From VBAS01 sp044867875 (GTDB lineage Bacteria; Bacteroidota; Bacteroidia; Chitinophagales; Chitinophagaceae): a DNA stretch of 14,707 nucleotides. Made by a program: the position numbers and the translations under genes. The notes beneath the pieces were generated by a model. The model ran no database searches. It was not told where the DNA came from and saw only the letters and a program-made list of their open reading frames with translations. Position 1 is the first letter of the stretch, and each line of letters begins with the position of its first letter. The DNA lies in contig JBIOVR010000089.1 in NCBI GenBank assembly GCA_044867875.1, positions 1-14,707 of the forward strand, given 5' to 3'. Below, piece by piece: positions 8,366 through 14,707 of this stretch.

Positions 8366-8701
8366 TTATGAGTCTACTCTGATTATTGGATCCTGCATGT
8401 AAACAGCTGTACTTCCAGGCTTCGTATAATAAATGCAATAGCTTTCTTGTGCCGGGATGCTAAGATTCGGATTAATAGTTCCCTGCCAGGTAGTTGAATT
8501 TCCGGGCTGTTTTGTCGGATCTGGAAGGAAAATATCTATAGCCGAAGTGTCATGAATTGAAGAGATCGTAGCTACTCCGGAGTTATTTCCAACGATCCAT
8601 TGAATAGTGTCTCCCCGGCTTGCTAAAGTGTTTCCGTTATCTGATAATATTAACGTGCCATCAGGGTTTATACCCTGGATGGTGATTGGTCGTACTGCCA
8701 T
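8366..8701 (-). CDS. Small beta-rich protein of unknown function, upstream partner of the cyclase
   Basis: I do not recognise this 111-residue protein. It has no signal peptide or membrane helix, so it is probably cytoplasmic. The sequence alternates short hydrophobic strands with Gly/Asn/Asp/Pro turns (ITIQGI, TLILSD, DTIQWIVG, VATISSI, AIDIFLP, TTWQGTI, SYCIYYT, VYMQDPIIRV), suggesting a small beta-sandwich. The GDTIQW strand and the late YCIYY strand recall a cupredoxin-like fold, but I see no copper-ligand set (one Cys, one His), so metal binding is unlikely. The ATG at 8701 is preceded by an A-rich stretch (AAAATTAAACAAC) favourable in Bacteroidota. It ends 7 bases before the adenylate cyclase, which points to a shared transcript and perhaps a shared task. 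The gene call is good; its function is open. Confidence 0.72.
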   Translation of the reverse strand: MAVRPITIQGINPDGTLILSDNGNTLASRGDTIQWIVGNNSGVATISSIHDTSAIDIFLPDPTKQPGNSTTWQGTINPNLSIPAQESYCIYYTKPGSTAVYMQDPIIRVDS

Positions 8702-8945
8702 GTTGTTTAATTTTTAGGTGGTTTAAAAAATATGCTAGCCTGATCTTTTTTAATAAGTATCCGAAAAAGTAATCGGTTGGATAAGTTCTTTTAAGAATAT
8801 TGCGATTTTTCCGACGAAGTATGGCGGGGGTAGCGAAGTGTAACTCAGAGGGCAGAATAGGTAGCGATCAATTATGTGTAATGTAGATAAATAGTATTAA
8901 AGGGCAACATCTAGTGAAATATTTCTTTTTAAGATTTGAATTTTA
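8702..8945. other. Intergenic stretch, no gene seen
   Basis: These 244 bases lie upstream of the small beta-rich gene and downstream of the VanZ gene, both on the minus strand. I see no ORF or tRNA-like fold. A G-rich patch near 8811-8870 carries two copies of GGTAGCGA (8829-8836 and 8860-8867) and two of CGAAGT (8815-8820 and 8834-8839). The promoter of the cyclase operon should be here, but I found no exact TAnnTTTG element on the minus strand. Confidence 0.4.
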
Positions 8946-9491
8946 TTATTGATACCTTATTGGCAGCATGTTCAATTTTAGTAATAATAACAATGAAATC
9001 ATCAATGCAGTTCCAATTGCTGCAATTATGGTTATGAATTTTCGCGACCTGACACTGTTATTGAATAATTTTTCAATTGCTTCAAATACCAATAATCCAA
9101 TTAATCCGCCTAAAATATTAGTAATTATATCCGTAATGTCAAAGGCGCCTATTCTAAAAATAAACTGAAGTCCTTCAAACATTAAACTAATTAAAAAAAA
9201 GAAGAAAAGTTTTTTTACAAAACCCCATCTTTCAAATAAAACTCCTGCATAAATACCAAGCGGCACAAAAATCACTACATTCAAAATAATTTCAGCAACG
9301 TCGATCTTGGCAAACGGAATTAAGTTTACGTTCCTGTTTTCCATATAAGAAAATCGAACACCAAACTTAAATAGTAAGATCCAAAACAATGCGATCAGAT
9401 AAATTATAAATAACACATTAATTAACTTGTTTGTTTTATTATTTTCTTTCATATTGTTTGAGTTCATAAAATTCCTGCCGAAGTTATTCAT
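8946..9491 (-). CDS. VanZ family membrane protein
   Basis: This 181-residue integral-membrane protein belongs to the VanZ-like family, whose founder gives low-level teicoplanin resistance in enterococci; the biochemical role of most members is unknown. Diagnostic motifs are NLIPF (56-60), the EIILNVVIFVPLG segment (67-79) and a region with E106, Q109, R113, D118, D121 and N125 ending in GGLIG. Membrane helices lie at about 23-43, 67-86, 94-111, 120-137 and 152-172. The start is uncertain: ATG 9491 gives the longest form, while ATGs at 9467 and 9452 are in frame and the latter starts a more typical N-terminus (MKENNKTNKLINVLF). The gene is very AT-rich. It diverges from the flavoprotein gene; no functional link is evident. 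Confidence 0.88.
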   Translation of the reverse strand: MNNFGRNFMNSNNMKENNKTNKLINVLFIIYLIALFWILLFKFGVRFSYMENRNVNLIPFAKIDVAEIILNVVIFVPLGIYAGVLFERWGFVKKLFFFFLISLMFEGLQFIFRIGAFDITDIITNILGGLIGLLVFEAIEKLFNNSVRSRKFITIIAAIGTALMISLLLLLKLNMLPIRYQ

Positions 9492-9511
9492 CTACTTTGA
9501 TCTTCGGTTTT

Positions 9512-9538
9512 AGCAACTATTTGCAATACTTTGTTGCT
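9512..9538. repeat. Inverted repeat in the VanZ/flavoprotein divergent region
   Basis: AGCAAC (9512-9517) and GTTGCT (9533-9538) are perfect 6-base inverted arms 15 bases apart. They lie about 20 bases upstream of the longest VanZ start and 160 bases upstream of the flavoprotein start. The spacing suits a dimeric regulator site or a small hairpin, but nothing here identifies a binder and chance is possible. Confidence 0.25.
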
Positions 9539-9696
9539 GTTGTTTTTATGTTACACCTAAATTTAGCTACGATAATGTTCATGTCTCTCCCTAAATGATT
9601 TCTTCCAATAAAGATCAGAAGATTTTAGTCCTATATTGTGATAGAGAATTGCTTCCAGTACCCCATTCCAGGGAATACGTATAAAAATACCAACTC

Positions 9697-10947
9697 GTGA
9701 AATCAATAACAGAATCAGGTTTTGCAAACCAGGCAAGCTTGCCTCCAGGTGGACGGGTTCATGTAATCGGCGCAGGACCTGTTGGTCTTATGATTACTGC
9801 ATTATTTCAAACAATGGAAGGGTTCTCTGTTCGCTTATACGAGAAGAGGCCAAAATATACCCGTACCCGTATGGTTAAGCTCTCTTCGTTCCTAACTGCC
9901 GATTCAGTAGATAGCTATTGTGCCGATCACATTGATGCCGAGAACCTGGCAGCCGTATTTGATGTTGGCGAAATTGAGGAAACTCTTGCATTCAGGCGAA
10001 CGATCCCCGAAGACCTGATGTCACTTCTCCATGAATGGGTTAAAGGGTTCGCACCACTCAACTCTATCGAACAAGGACTCAGTGATCTCATTGACAACCG
10101 CGGTTCAAATAATGTGGAACGCATTGTAACGAATCTGACTGCGGAGCAGGCAATAGCAATGCTTGAGCCGGGAGATATCCTGATCGACTGTACCGGTTGT
10201 AAGTCACTACTCAGGGATCACCTTTCACCTGGTCCGGCTATTGGAAACAAAGACGCCAACACATTCAACATTCAACTTGAATACGCAATAGTTGTTACTT
10301 TCCTGTACGGCCAGGAATACTTGTGCAACGAATATTGCAAATACTACAAGAATGCAGGAAACCTACACTATAAATTTATTCCTGCGGTTGATCGTGTTTG
10401 TTATGATGGTAACATCACCTTTGTTTCTGGTATTGTTAAAATAACGCCTGAAGATTACGAGTCGATGCCGGCAACATTCGATGGTAAGTGGCTTCGTATA
10501 CACTTCCCCCAGGTTGCCCGATCAATGGACAACTTTATCGATAAAGTAAAGCAGGAAACGAATGGAGATTTAATTGGCGACCTGGACATAGTTCGAATTC
10601 CATTGAACCTGTACAGAGCCAATAACGCAACCAGTCGGAAATGGCTTGCTGAAGGGGGCAATAAGCACCCGTTCAACACTTCACCGGTATTTGTGGTTGG
10701 CGATGCTGCACTCGGCTCTCCCTATTTCCAATCTATTTCGCTGGGCTTAGAATCTGCAATACATTTAGCTGGACTTATTGGACAGCGCAATTTGCCTATT
10801 CCGGATATGCTCAATCGCTATGAACTATACATGTATAAGCAATGGCTTCGTGTATATATGAGAAGTAAGATGATCAAGCATAATAAAGATCTTTTAGAGA
10901 CGATTGATGACCCATCTGGGCTGCTGGAATTGTTGCATATCTATTAA
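9697..10947 (+). CDS. FAD-dependent monooxygenase-like flavoprotein
   Basis: This 416-residue protein has the fold signature of group A flavin monooxygenases. VHVIGAGPVG (21-30) is the N-terminal dinucleotide-binding motif. YEKRP (48-52) ends the second strand and binds the FAD ribose. DCTGCKSLLR (164-173) resembles the DG motif that contacts FAD and NAD(P)H. VFVVGDAALGSPYF (331-344) is the GD motif binding FAD phosphate/ribose. The EKR-x4-R-x4-L segment after the second strand recalls MICAL-type hydroxylases, though I cannot show kinship. It has no membrane anchor or signal peptide. Translation starts at GTG 9697; the next methionine is inside the FAD-binding region. Five 60-base lines tallied by hand average about 49% G+C, above most sampled neighbours, which may mean transfer. 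Substrate and pathway are unknown, and no biosynthetic partner lies nearby. Confidence 0.75.
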   Translation: MKSITESGFANQASLPPGGRVHVIGAGPVGLMITALFQTMEGFSVRLYEKRPKYTRTRMVKLSSFLTADSVDSYCADHIDAENLAAVFDVGEIEETLAFRRTIPEDLMSLLHEWVKGFAPLNSIEQGLSDLIDNRGSNNVERIVTNLTAEQAIAMLEPGDILIDCTGCKSLLRDHLSPGPAIGNKDANTFNIQLEYAIVVTFLYGQEYLCNEYCKYYKNAGNLHYKFIPAVDRVCYDGNITFVSGIVKITPEDYESMPATFDGKWLRIHFPQVARSMDNFIDKVKQETNGDLIGDLDIVRIPLNLYRANNATSRKWLAEGGNKHPFNTSPVFVVGDAALGSPYFQSISLGLESAIHLAGLIGQRNLPIPDMLNRYELYMYKQWLRVYMRSKMIKHNKDLLETIDDPSGLLELLHIY

Positions 10948-11056
10948 TATAGAGGACTATCAAGTTCCAGAAATAATTTATATAGTAAAATTAGAACTAT
11001 TAATCCATCGTTTGCACCATTTCATCCAAACCTATACTCACTCAGTTTCGATTAAT

Positions 11057-11064
11057 TATCTTTG
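11057..11064 (+). promoter_or_regulatory. -7 element (TATCTTTG) for the cysteine desulfurase
   Basis: TATCTTTG followed by C is an exact TAnnTTTG match ending 15 bases before ATG 11080. It overlaps the alternative in-frame TTG at 11062, so the later ATG should be the real start. No well-spaced -33 TTG is seen. Confidence 0.5.
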
Positions 11065-11079
11065 CGCCTCTTTAATATT

Positions 11080-12207
11080 ATGCAAAGGATTTATTTAGAT
11101 AACGCAGCTACTACAGCCCTTGATAAAGAAGTACTTGACGCTATGTTGCCTTATATGACCACTCATTTTGGCAACCCTTCTTCTATTTACTCCTATGGTA
11201 GAGAATCACGTCTTGCTATTGAGAGTGCACGGAAAACAGTGGCAAAGATCTTAAATGCAAATCCAGGCGAAATATTTTTCACCAGTGGTGGTACTGAAAG
11301 TGATAATATGGCTATCTCAACCTCCATTCGTGATCTTGGTTGTCGTCATATCATTACATCACCCATCGAGCATCATGCCGTGCTGCATGCCGTAGAACAT
11401 TTAAATCATGAAGGAACGATCACAACCCGTTTTGTAAAATTGTTACCCGATGGTCATATAGATCTTGAAGATCTTGAAAAACAATTAGCAGAACATAAAG
11501 AAAGATGTCTTGTATCCTTAATGCATGCAAATAATGAGATCGGTAATCTTCTTGATATTTATACTGCCGGTGAAATTTGTAAAAAATATAATGCCATCTT
11601 TCATTCAGACACTGTGCAAACTGTGGGACATTATAAAATTGATCTGCGAAAGAAGCCGGTACATTTTGCAACAGGTGCCGGGCATAAATTTCATGGTCCG
11701 AAAGGAGTGGGGATATTATATGTAAATGATAATATCAAAGTAAAGCCAATGATCTATGGAGGCGGGCAGGAAAGAAATATGCGGGCAGGTACAGAAAACC
11801 TTTATGGGATTGTTGGGTTTGCAAAAGCATTAGAGATCGCTGATGCAAATATGGAAAAGGATTCTCAATACATTCTTTCATTAAAAACATACATGATCGA
11901 ACGATTGAATAAAAAGATCCCCGGTGTAAGGTTCAATGGTGATTATAATGGCAAAAGCTTATATACGGTATTGAATGCTTCATTTCCAAAATCAGAGAAA
12001 TCCGAAATGATCTTATTCAATCTTGACATGAATAATATTTGTGCATCAGGTGGCAGTGCCTGCAGCAGCGGGGCAGATGTTGGTTCGCATGTGATCAGGG
12101 CGATCAATAACAACCCGAACCTGGTACCTGTAAGGTTTTCATTTAGCAAATACAATACAACTCAAGAAATAGATACAGTGATCGAAAAATTAAAAGAAGT
12201 GATTTAA
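11080..12207 (+). CDS. Cysteine desulfurase (NifS/IscS family)
   Basis: This PLP enzyme of 375 residues removes sulfur from cysteine to give alanine and an enzyme persulfide, supplying iron-sulfur cluster assembly or tRNA thiolation. Visible elements are YLDNAATT at the N-terminus, FTSGGTESDN (67-76), HHAVLH (H99-H100, the latter stacking on PLP), HANNEIGN (149-156), HSDTVQ (175-180), the PLP lysine in GHKFHGPKG (K203), GGGQERNMRAGTEN (227-240) and the catalytic cysteine C328 in GSACSSG. ATG 11080 is preferred to an in-frame TTG at 11062, which lies inside the -7 element. The length fits a compact NifS-like member. No iscU, sufE or tRNA-thiolase gene adjoins it, so the sulfur acceptor is not known from context. 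Its 3' end converges with the anti-sigma/barrel gene across 15 bases. Confidence 0.94.
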   Translation: MQRIYLDNAATTALDKEVLDAMLPYMTTHFGNPSSIYSYGRESRLAIESARKTVAKILNANPGEIFFTSGGTESDNMAISTSIRDLGCRHIITSPIEHHAVLHAVEHLNHEGTITTRFVKLLPDGHIDLEDLEKQLAEHKERCLVSLMHANNEIGNLLDIYTAGEICKKYNAIFHSDTVQTVGHYKIDLRKKPVHFATGAGHKFHGPKGVGILYVNDNIKVKPMIYGGGQERNMRAGTENLYGIVGFAKALEIADANMEKDSQYILSLKTYMIERLNKKIPGVRFNGDYNGKSLYTVLNASFPKSEKSEMILFNLDMNNICASGGSACSSGADVGSHVIRAINNNPNLVPVRFSFSKYNTTQEIDTVIEKLKEVI

Positions 12208-12222
12208 TTACTCCAGGCTTTC

Positions 12223-13551
12223 TTATTTTTTTGCAAAAGGCTTGATCACCGCTGAGAAAAGTACGCCTCCGCTATTCAGTTTTACTTTCCCATAGCCAAC
12301 TCCATCCAATGCTATTTTGAAATAGGGTTCTGCCTGCAGACTTATATTTTTATTAAGAACTTTTGTGTATCCGCCGGATAAATTCAATACGGAGAAATAA
12401 TGCTTGTTTTGGTTATTGATCGTTTTAGTATAGGTGATATAAGTAGGACTATAGTTTGGCTTAAAATAATAATCATATGTTTCTTCTTTCATCAAAAGAC
12501 TGGAAACACCAACAGAAGCAAACCAGCTTTGTTTTTTGTTTGAACTAATTGTGTAGTCTACAGTTATGGGTATGTCATAGACTTTGCAATTGGCCTCAAT
12601 ACTTTCCAGATTCGGATAATATGGCCAGAAATTAGTTGGAGGATTATAATCTTCGGGGTCAGCAGTATAAACTTTCCTTCCTGCATAGAATCCTGTTCTT
12701 ACCGAAAACTTTTTTGAGATTTGATAACCAATACCTGCACCGTAAACTGCTCTTACTTCACCAGTGTTATCGCCTACTTTACTAAGATCAGGTCCTGCAG
12801 AAACGCTGACAAAGAATTTATTCGCAAACGAGCTATTACTTTTCTGTTTTTTGCTATCTGTTTTATTAATTGCTACCGGCTTAGTTTCTTTTGTTTCTTC
12901 TTTTTGTTCAGCAACCGGTTTGCTATCGGCTTTATTTTCAGTTTTTGCTTTTTCTACTTCAGGTTCTTTTGCTGACTCTTTCTTTTCTGGTATAGTTGAT
13001 TCGTTTTCACTTTTAGTAAGATCTTTGATCAATGTTCTTTCGGATTCGGTATCCTTAACCAACTCAACAATTTTTTGATCTGAACTTTTTTGTTTTGAGT
13101 TGTTTGTCCTATTATTTACTGAAGTATTTATTTTTTTATTCTTACCTGTTTTAGCGATCGGGGTATTGTTTTGAATCTCCTCATCAGGATCAATATTTGT
13201 TTCTGCAGATCGATTGCTTGTATTGTTTGGTAACTGTGAAGTATTTGCGTCTTTGTTCGTGCCAATATTTTCAGGCCTATTATTTTCTTTTGTTGCTGAA
13301 TTTTCTTTTGGAGATTTAATTTCTGCGAGTTCTTTTTTATTGCTGCTGCTATTTTGCCAAACAAGAAATGCTCCACCACCTAATAAAAGAAAACTAAAAA
13401 GAATAAAGAATATCCTTCTCCTGTCTTTCTTATCAACAGGCATATGTTTATCAAGCAACGTCTCCATTTTATCCCAATCCGGACTATCATAGCCCGGAGG
13501 ACGCTGGCTCAATGAATCTTTTATCTTCTTGTCAAAATTCTCAGACTGCAT
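12223..13551 (-). CDS. Dual membrane-spanning anti-sigma factor (Dma-like) with C-terminal outer-membrane beta-barrel
   Basis: This 442-residue protein appears to cross both membranes. Residues 1-46 are a charged cytoplasmic segment with PDWDKMETLLD (24-34), resembling the short sigma-binding helix of Bacteroidota anti-sigma factors. Residues 47-66 form one transmembrane helix after a basic cluster (KKDRRR). Residues 67-243 are low complexity, rich in Lys, Glu, Asn, Ser and Thr, and should be a disordered periplasmic tether. Residues 245-440 contain about eight amphipathic strands (near 246-256, 269-278, 282-295, 323-335, 341-354, 384-399, 403-415 and 423-439), as in small outer-membrane barrels. 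The start overlaps the ECF sigma gene by 11 bases, implying translational coupling. This matches the Dma family of B. thetaiotaomicron, whose Dma1 pairs with the sigma factor Das1 and affects vesiculation. Architecture is seen; family and function are inferred. A plain porin-like annotation would miss the N-terminal half. Confidence 0.75.
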   Translation of the reverse strand: MQSENFDKKIKDSLSQRPPGYDSPDWDKMETLLDKHMPVDKKDRRRIFFILFSFLLLGGGAFLVWQNSSSNKKELAEIKSPKENSATKENNRPENIGTNKDANTSQLPNNTSNRSAETNIDPDEEIQNNTPIAKTGKNKKINTSVNNRTNNSKQKSSDQKIVELVKDTESERTLIKDLTKSENESTIPEKKESAKEPEVEKAKTENKADSKPVAEQKEETKETKPVAINKTDSKKQKSNSSFANKFFVSVSAGPDLSKVGDNTGEVRAVYGAGIGYQISKKFSVRTGFYAGRKVYTADPEDYNPPTNFWPYYPNLESIEANCKVYDIPITVDYTISSNKKQSWFASVGVSSLLMKEETYDYYFKPNYSPTYITYTKTINNQNKHYFSVLNLSGGYTKVLNKNISLQAEPYFKIALDGVGYGKVKLNSGGVLFSAVIKPFAKK

Positions 13552-14122
13552 TTCGTTTGTATTGTAATTCAGTTTGTTTTAATAATATTTTTTGCAAATG
13601 CATTCTGGCTTTTGCAAGGTTTGATTTTGATGTGCCTTCCGCAATGCCAAGCTTGTGCGATATTTCATCATGGCTTAATCCATCCATTACAAATAGGTTG
13701 AATACTGTACGATAAGCCGGTGATAATTGCTGCACAGCTCTTAATATTTCCTGGTATGATAATTTATCAAGCGCTGTTTCCTGGGCTGAAGCTACCTGTA
13801 ATGTAACAGGGTCTGTATGGCCATTCAAATGTTTTTTGATCTTGCGGTAATGGTCAATGGCTGTGTAAACCATGATTTTTCTTATCCATCCTTTAAAAGA
13901 GGCAACGGTGTCAGAGTATGCCGGCTTGTATTTATGTATTTCTTTAAAAATTTTCAAAAAACCATCATTAAGAATTTCCACTGCGTCATCATAATTCCCG
14001 GAATAGCGATCACATATTGACATAGCATAGCCATAGAAAGAACTATAGATCATTTTTTGACTATCTCTATTGTTCTTTACACAACCTTCAATATGCTCAC
14101 CTAATTCCCGGGCTGTTAACAA
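13541..14122 (-). CDS. ECF RNA polymerase sigma factor
   Basis: This 193-residue sigma-70 family protein directs RNA polymerase to promoters controlled by its partner. Sigma region 2 spans about 10-95, with DDAVEILNDGFLKIFKEI (45-62, core binding) and FKGWIRKIMVYTAIDHYRK (76-94, -10 recognition and melting). After a linker, region 4 (about 122-182) contains LSPAYRTVFNLFVMDGLS and a helix-turn-helix HDEISHKLGIAEGTSKSNLAKAR that reads the -35-like element. There is no C-terminal extension. The start is the TTG at 14122: no ATG lies between the upstream in-frame stop and region 2. The last 11 bases overlap the start of the anti-sigma/barrel gene, the usual order for a sigma/anti-sigma pair. A dyad at 14220-14232 lies about 100 bases upstream. 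A TTAATTTG sequence (minus strand, 14183-14190) matches the -7 consensus at seven of eight positions. Confidence 0.93.
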   Translation of the reverse strand: MLTARELGEHIEGCVKNNRDSQKMIYSSFYGYAMSICDRYSGNYDDAVEILNDGFLKIFKEIHKYKPAYSDTVASFKGWIRKIMVYTAIDHYRKIKKHLNGHTDPVTLQVASAQETALDKLSYQEILRAVQQLSPAYRTVFNLFVMDGLSHDEISHKLGIAEGTSKSNLAKARMHLQKILLKQTELQYKRNAV

Positions 14123-14335
14123 GGGTTGAAATATTTCAGTTAAATAATCGCAGGCGGAGCCGCTAGGGTTGCTTTTGCCCTACAAATTAAGCCAATTCTA
14201 TGAGGCCAAAATGGCTGGCTCAGGATTCCTGACACAAAAGCTATAATCAGAAAGTTATCGGTTGAGTATTTTGTGGAAAACCCATTGCAGATGAGCCTAT
14301 TATTGCGATCTGTCAAATGAAGAACCCAAAGAAAT
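14123..14335. other. Intergenic region upstream of the sigma operon
   Basis: These 213 bases separate the sigma gene from the upstream membrane-enzyme gene on the same strand. A 73-codon open frame crossing it on the minus strand lacks coding character and overlaps the neighbouring gene, so I do not call it. It holds a GC-rich patch near 14148-14168 and the 13-base dyad at 14220-14232. The sigma promoter is expected here. Confidence 0.45.
14220..14232. repeat. Dyad TCAGGA-T-TCCTGA upstream of the sigma operon
   Basis: TCAGGATTCCTGA has perfect 6-base arms around a single central base. Another small dyad, GCCA-AAA-TGGC, lies immediately to its left (about 14205-14215). Their place about 100 bases upstream of the sigma start suits an operator, but no regulator can be named. 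Confidence 0.3.
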
Positions 14336-14707
14336 TCAGGCCAGGGAAATTTGCTGATCACTTTTTTTCATTTCATAAAAAACAAAATAAGCTGTGGCAA
14401 AAACAGAAATGATAAAATAGCCTGCAACCACATAGTGATACCATGGCCAGTGTTGTGAAGAGAAGAACCAATCACCATAATAATAAATGATAAAAAGACC
14501 GATAAGGGATTTTACCAGCTCCATATAAAAAGCATAACGGTTGCCATCCATTAACTCAGTATAGGCATAAATTGAAATGAAAACAAAAGCTCCAAAATAA
14601 AAGATATGCGGCTTATCTATCTGCGCAATAAAAGCAAAAAAATAAATGAGCAGGAAATAATTAAAAAACATTTGCGCCCAGCTCCATGCAATAAAAGTTT
14701 TTGTAGC
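14336..14707 (-). CDS. C-terminal part of a probable sterol desaturase/alkylglycerol monooxygenase-like membrane protein (5' end cut by window edge)
   Basis: The frame stays open to the right edge: upstream of the first internal methionine (14671) it continues as ATKTFIAWSWAQ, so this is the last 123 residues of a longer protein, not a 111-residue gene. It is hydrophobic with about three membrane helices (near fragment residues 14-30, 35-50 and 58-75) and a fourth near 93-110. The AQM segment, the YAYTELMDGNR motif and the four-helix tail recall the C-terminus of Bacteroidota sterol-desaturase family proteins related to alkylglycerol monooxygenase, which hydroxylate lipids with a di-iron centre. 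The histidine-rich catalytic part would lie outside the window, so the family call is tentative. The stop TGA is at 14336-14338, and 213 bases separate it from the sigma gene. Confidence 0.55.
   Translation of the reverse strand, partial: ATKTFIAWSWAQMFFNYFLLIYFFAFIAQIDKPHIFYFGAFVFISIYAYTELMDGNRYAFYMELVKSLIGLFIIYYYGDWFFSSQHWPWYHYVVAGYFIISVFATAYFVFYEMKKSDQQISLA

Noticed and set aside
8366..8701. Small beta-rich protein as a copper-binding cupredoxin
   Set aside because: Only one Cys and one His are present and they do not form a type 1 copper ligand set; at most the fold is similar.
10963..10998. AGTTC/GAACT arms after the flavoprotein gene as a terminator
   Set aside because: Five-base arms, a 26-base loop and no T tract; likely chance in AT-rich sequence.
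11062..11079. TTG start for the cysteine desulfurase adding six residues
   Set aside because: The TTG overlaps an exact TAnnTTTG element, and the family N-terminus begins at MQRIYLDNAATT.
12721..13492. Several plus-strand open frames rich in Phe, Ser and Leu
   Set aside because: They are the antisense reading of the Lys/Glu/Asn-rich linker and barrel of the Dma-like gene; the minus-strand reading has clear domain architecture.
14140..14361. 73-codon minus-strand open frame between the sigma gene and the right-edge gene
   Set aside because: It overlaps the C-terminus of the upstream membrane protein in another frame, has no domain-like pattern and crosses a region that looks regulatory.

Overview
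This 14.7-kb AT-rich window looks like chromosomal DNA of a Bacteroidota bacterium, most likely from the Chitinophagaceae or a close relative. Supporting signs: no recognisable Shine-Dalgarno sequences; promoter -7 elements of the TAnnTTTG type lying very close to start codons; a phosphoglucosamine mutase beginning MALIKSISGIRGTIGG; an ECF sigma factor followed by a membrane anti-sigma/beta-barrel protein; and a TPR-sensor adenylate cyclase. I saw no tRNA, rRNA, CRISPR array, insertion sequence or phage gene. No gene-free stretch exceeds 300 bases; the longest is about 245 bases (8702-8945).

Layout. The left edge (1-561, minus) holds most of a PAP2-type lipid phosphatase cut by the window. 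It diverges from an LTA-synthase-like membrane phosphotransferase (about 644-2623, plus). A class I methyltransferase (2620-3369, minus) meets the latter tail-to-tail with overlapping stop codons. It diverges from glmM (3479-4876, plus), which is followed by an exported formylglycine-type sulfatase (5001-6545, plus). A minus-strand pair follows: a small beta-rich protein of unknown function (8366-8701) and, 7 nt downstream, a TPR/transmembrane class III adenylate cyclase (6574-8358). A VanZ-family membrane protein (8946-9491, minus) diverges from a flavin-dependent monooxygenase-like gene (9697-10947, plus) with higher G+C in the lines I sampled. A cysteine desulfurase (11080-12207, plus) comes next. 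The right side is a minus-strand sigma/anti-sigma operon: an ECF sigma factor (13541-14122) whose 3' end overlaps the start of a 442-residue protein (12223-13551). The right edge (14336-14707, minus) holds the C-terminal membrane part of what is probably a sterol desaturase/alkylglycerol monooxygenase-like protein.

How the genes fit together. Several concern the envelope: PAP2 phosphatase, LtaS-like transferase, GlmM (amino-sugar precursor for peptidoglycan and LPS), VanZ protein, exported sulfatase and the lipid-type hydroxylase. Two are transmembrane signalling units. The first is the TPR adenylate cyclase with its small partner. The second, and most notable, is the ECF sigma with a protein that appears to span both membranes: a short cytoplasmic anti-sigma-like segment, one inner-membrane helix, about 180 disordered residues and an eight-strand outer-membrane barrel. 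This is the architecture of the dual membrane-spanning anti-sigma factors (Dma) described in Bacteroides thetaiotaomicron.
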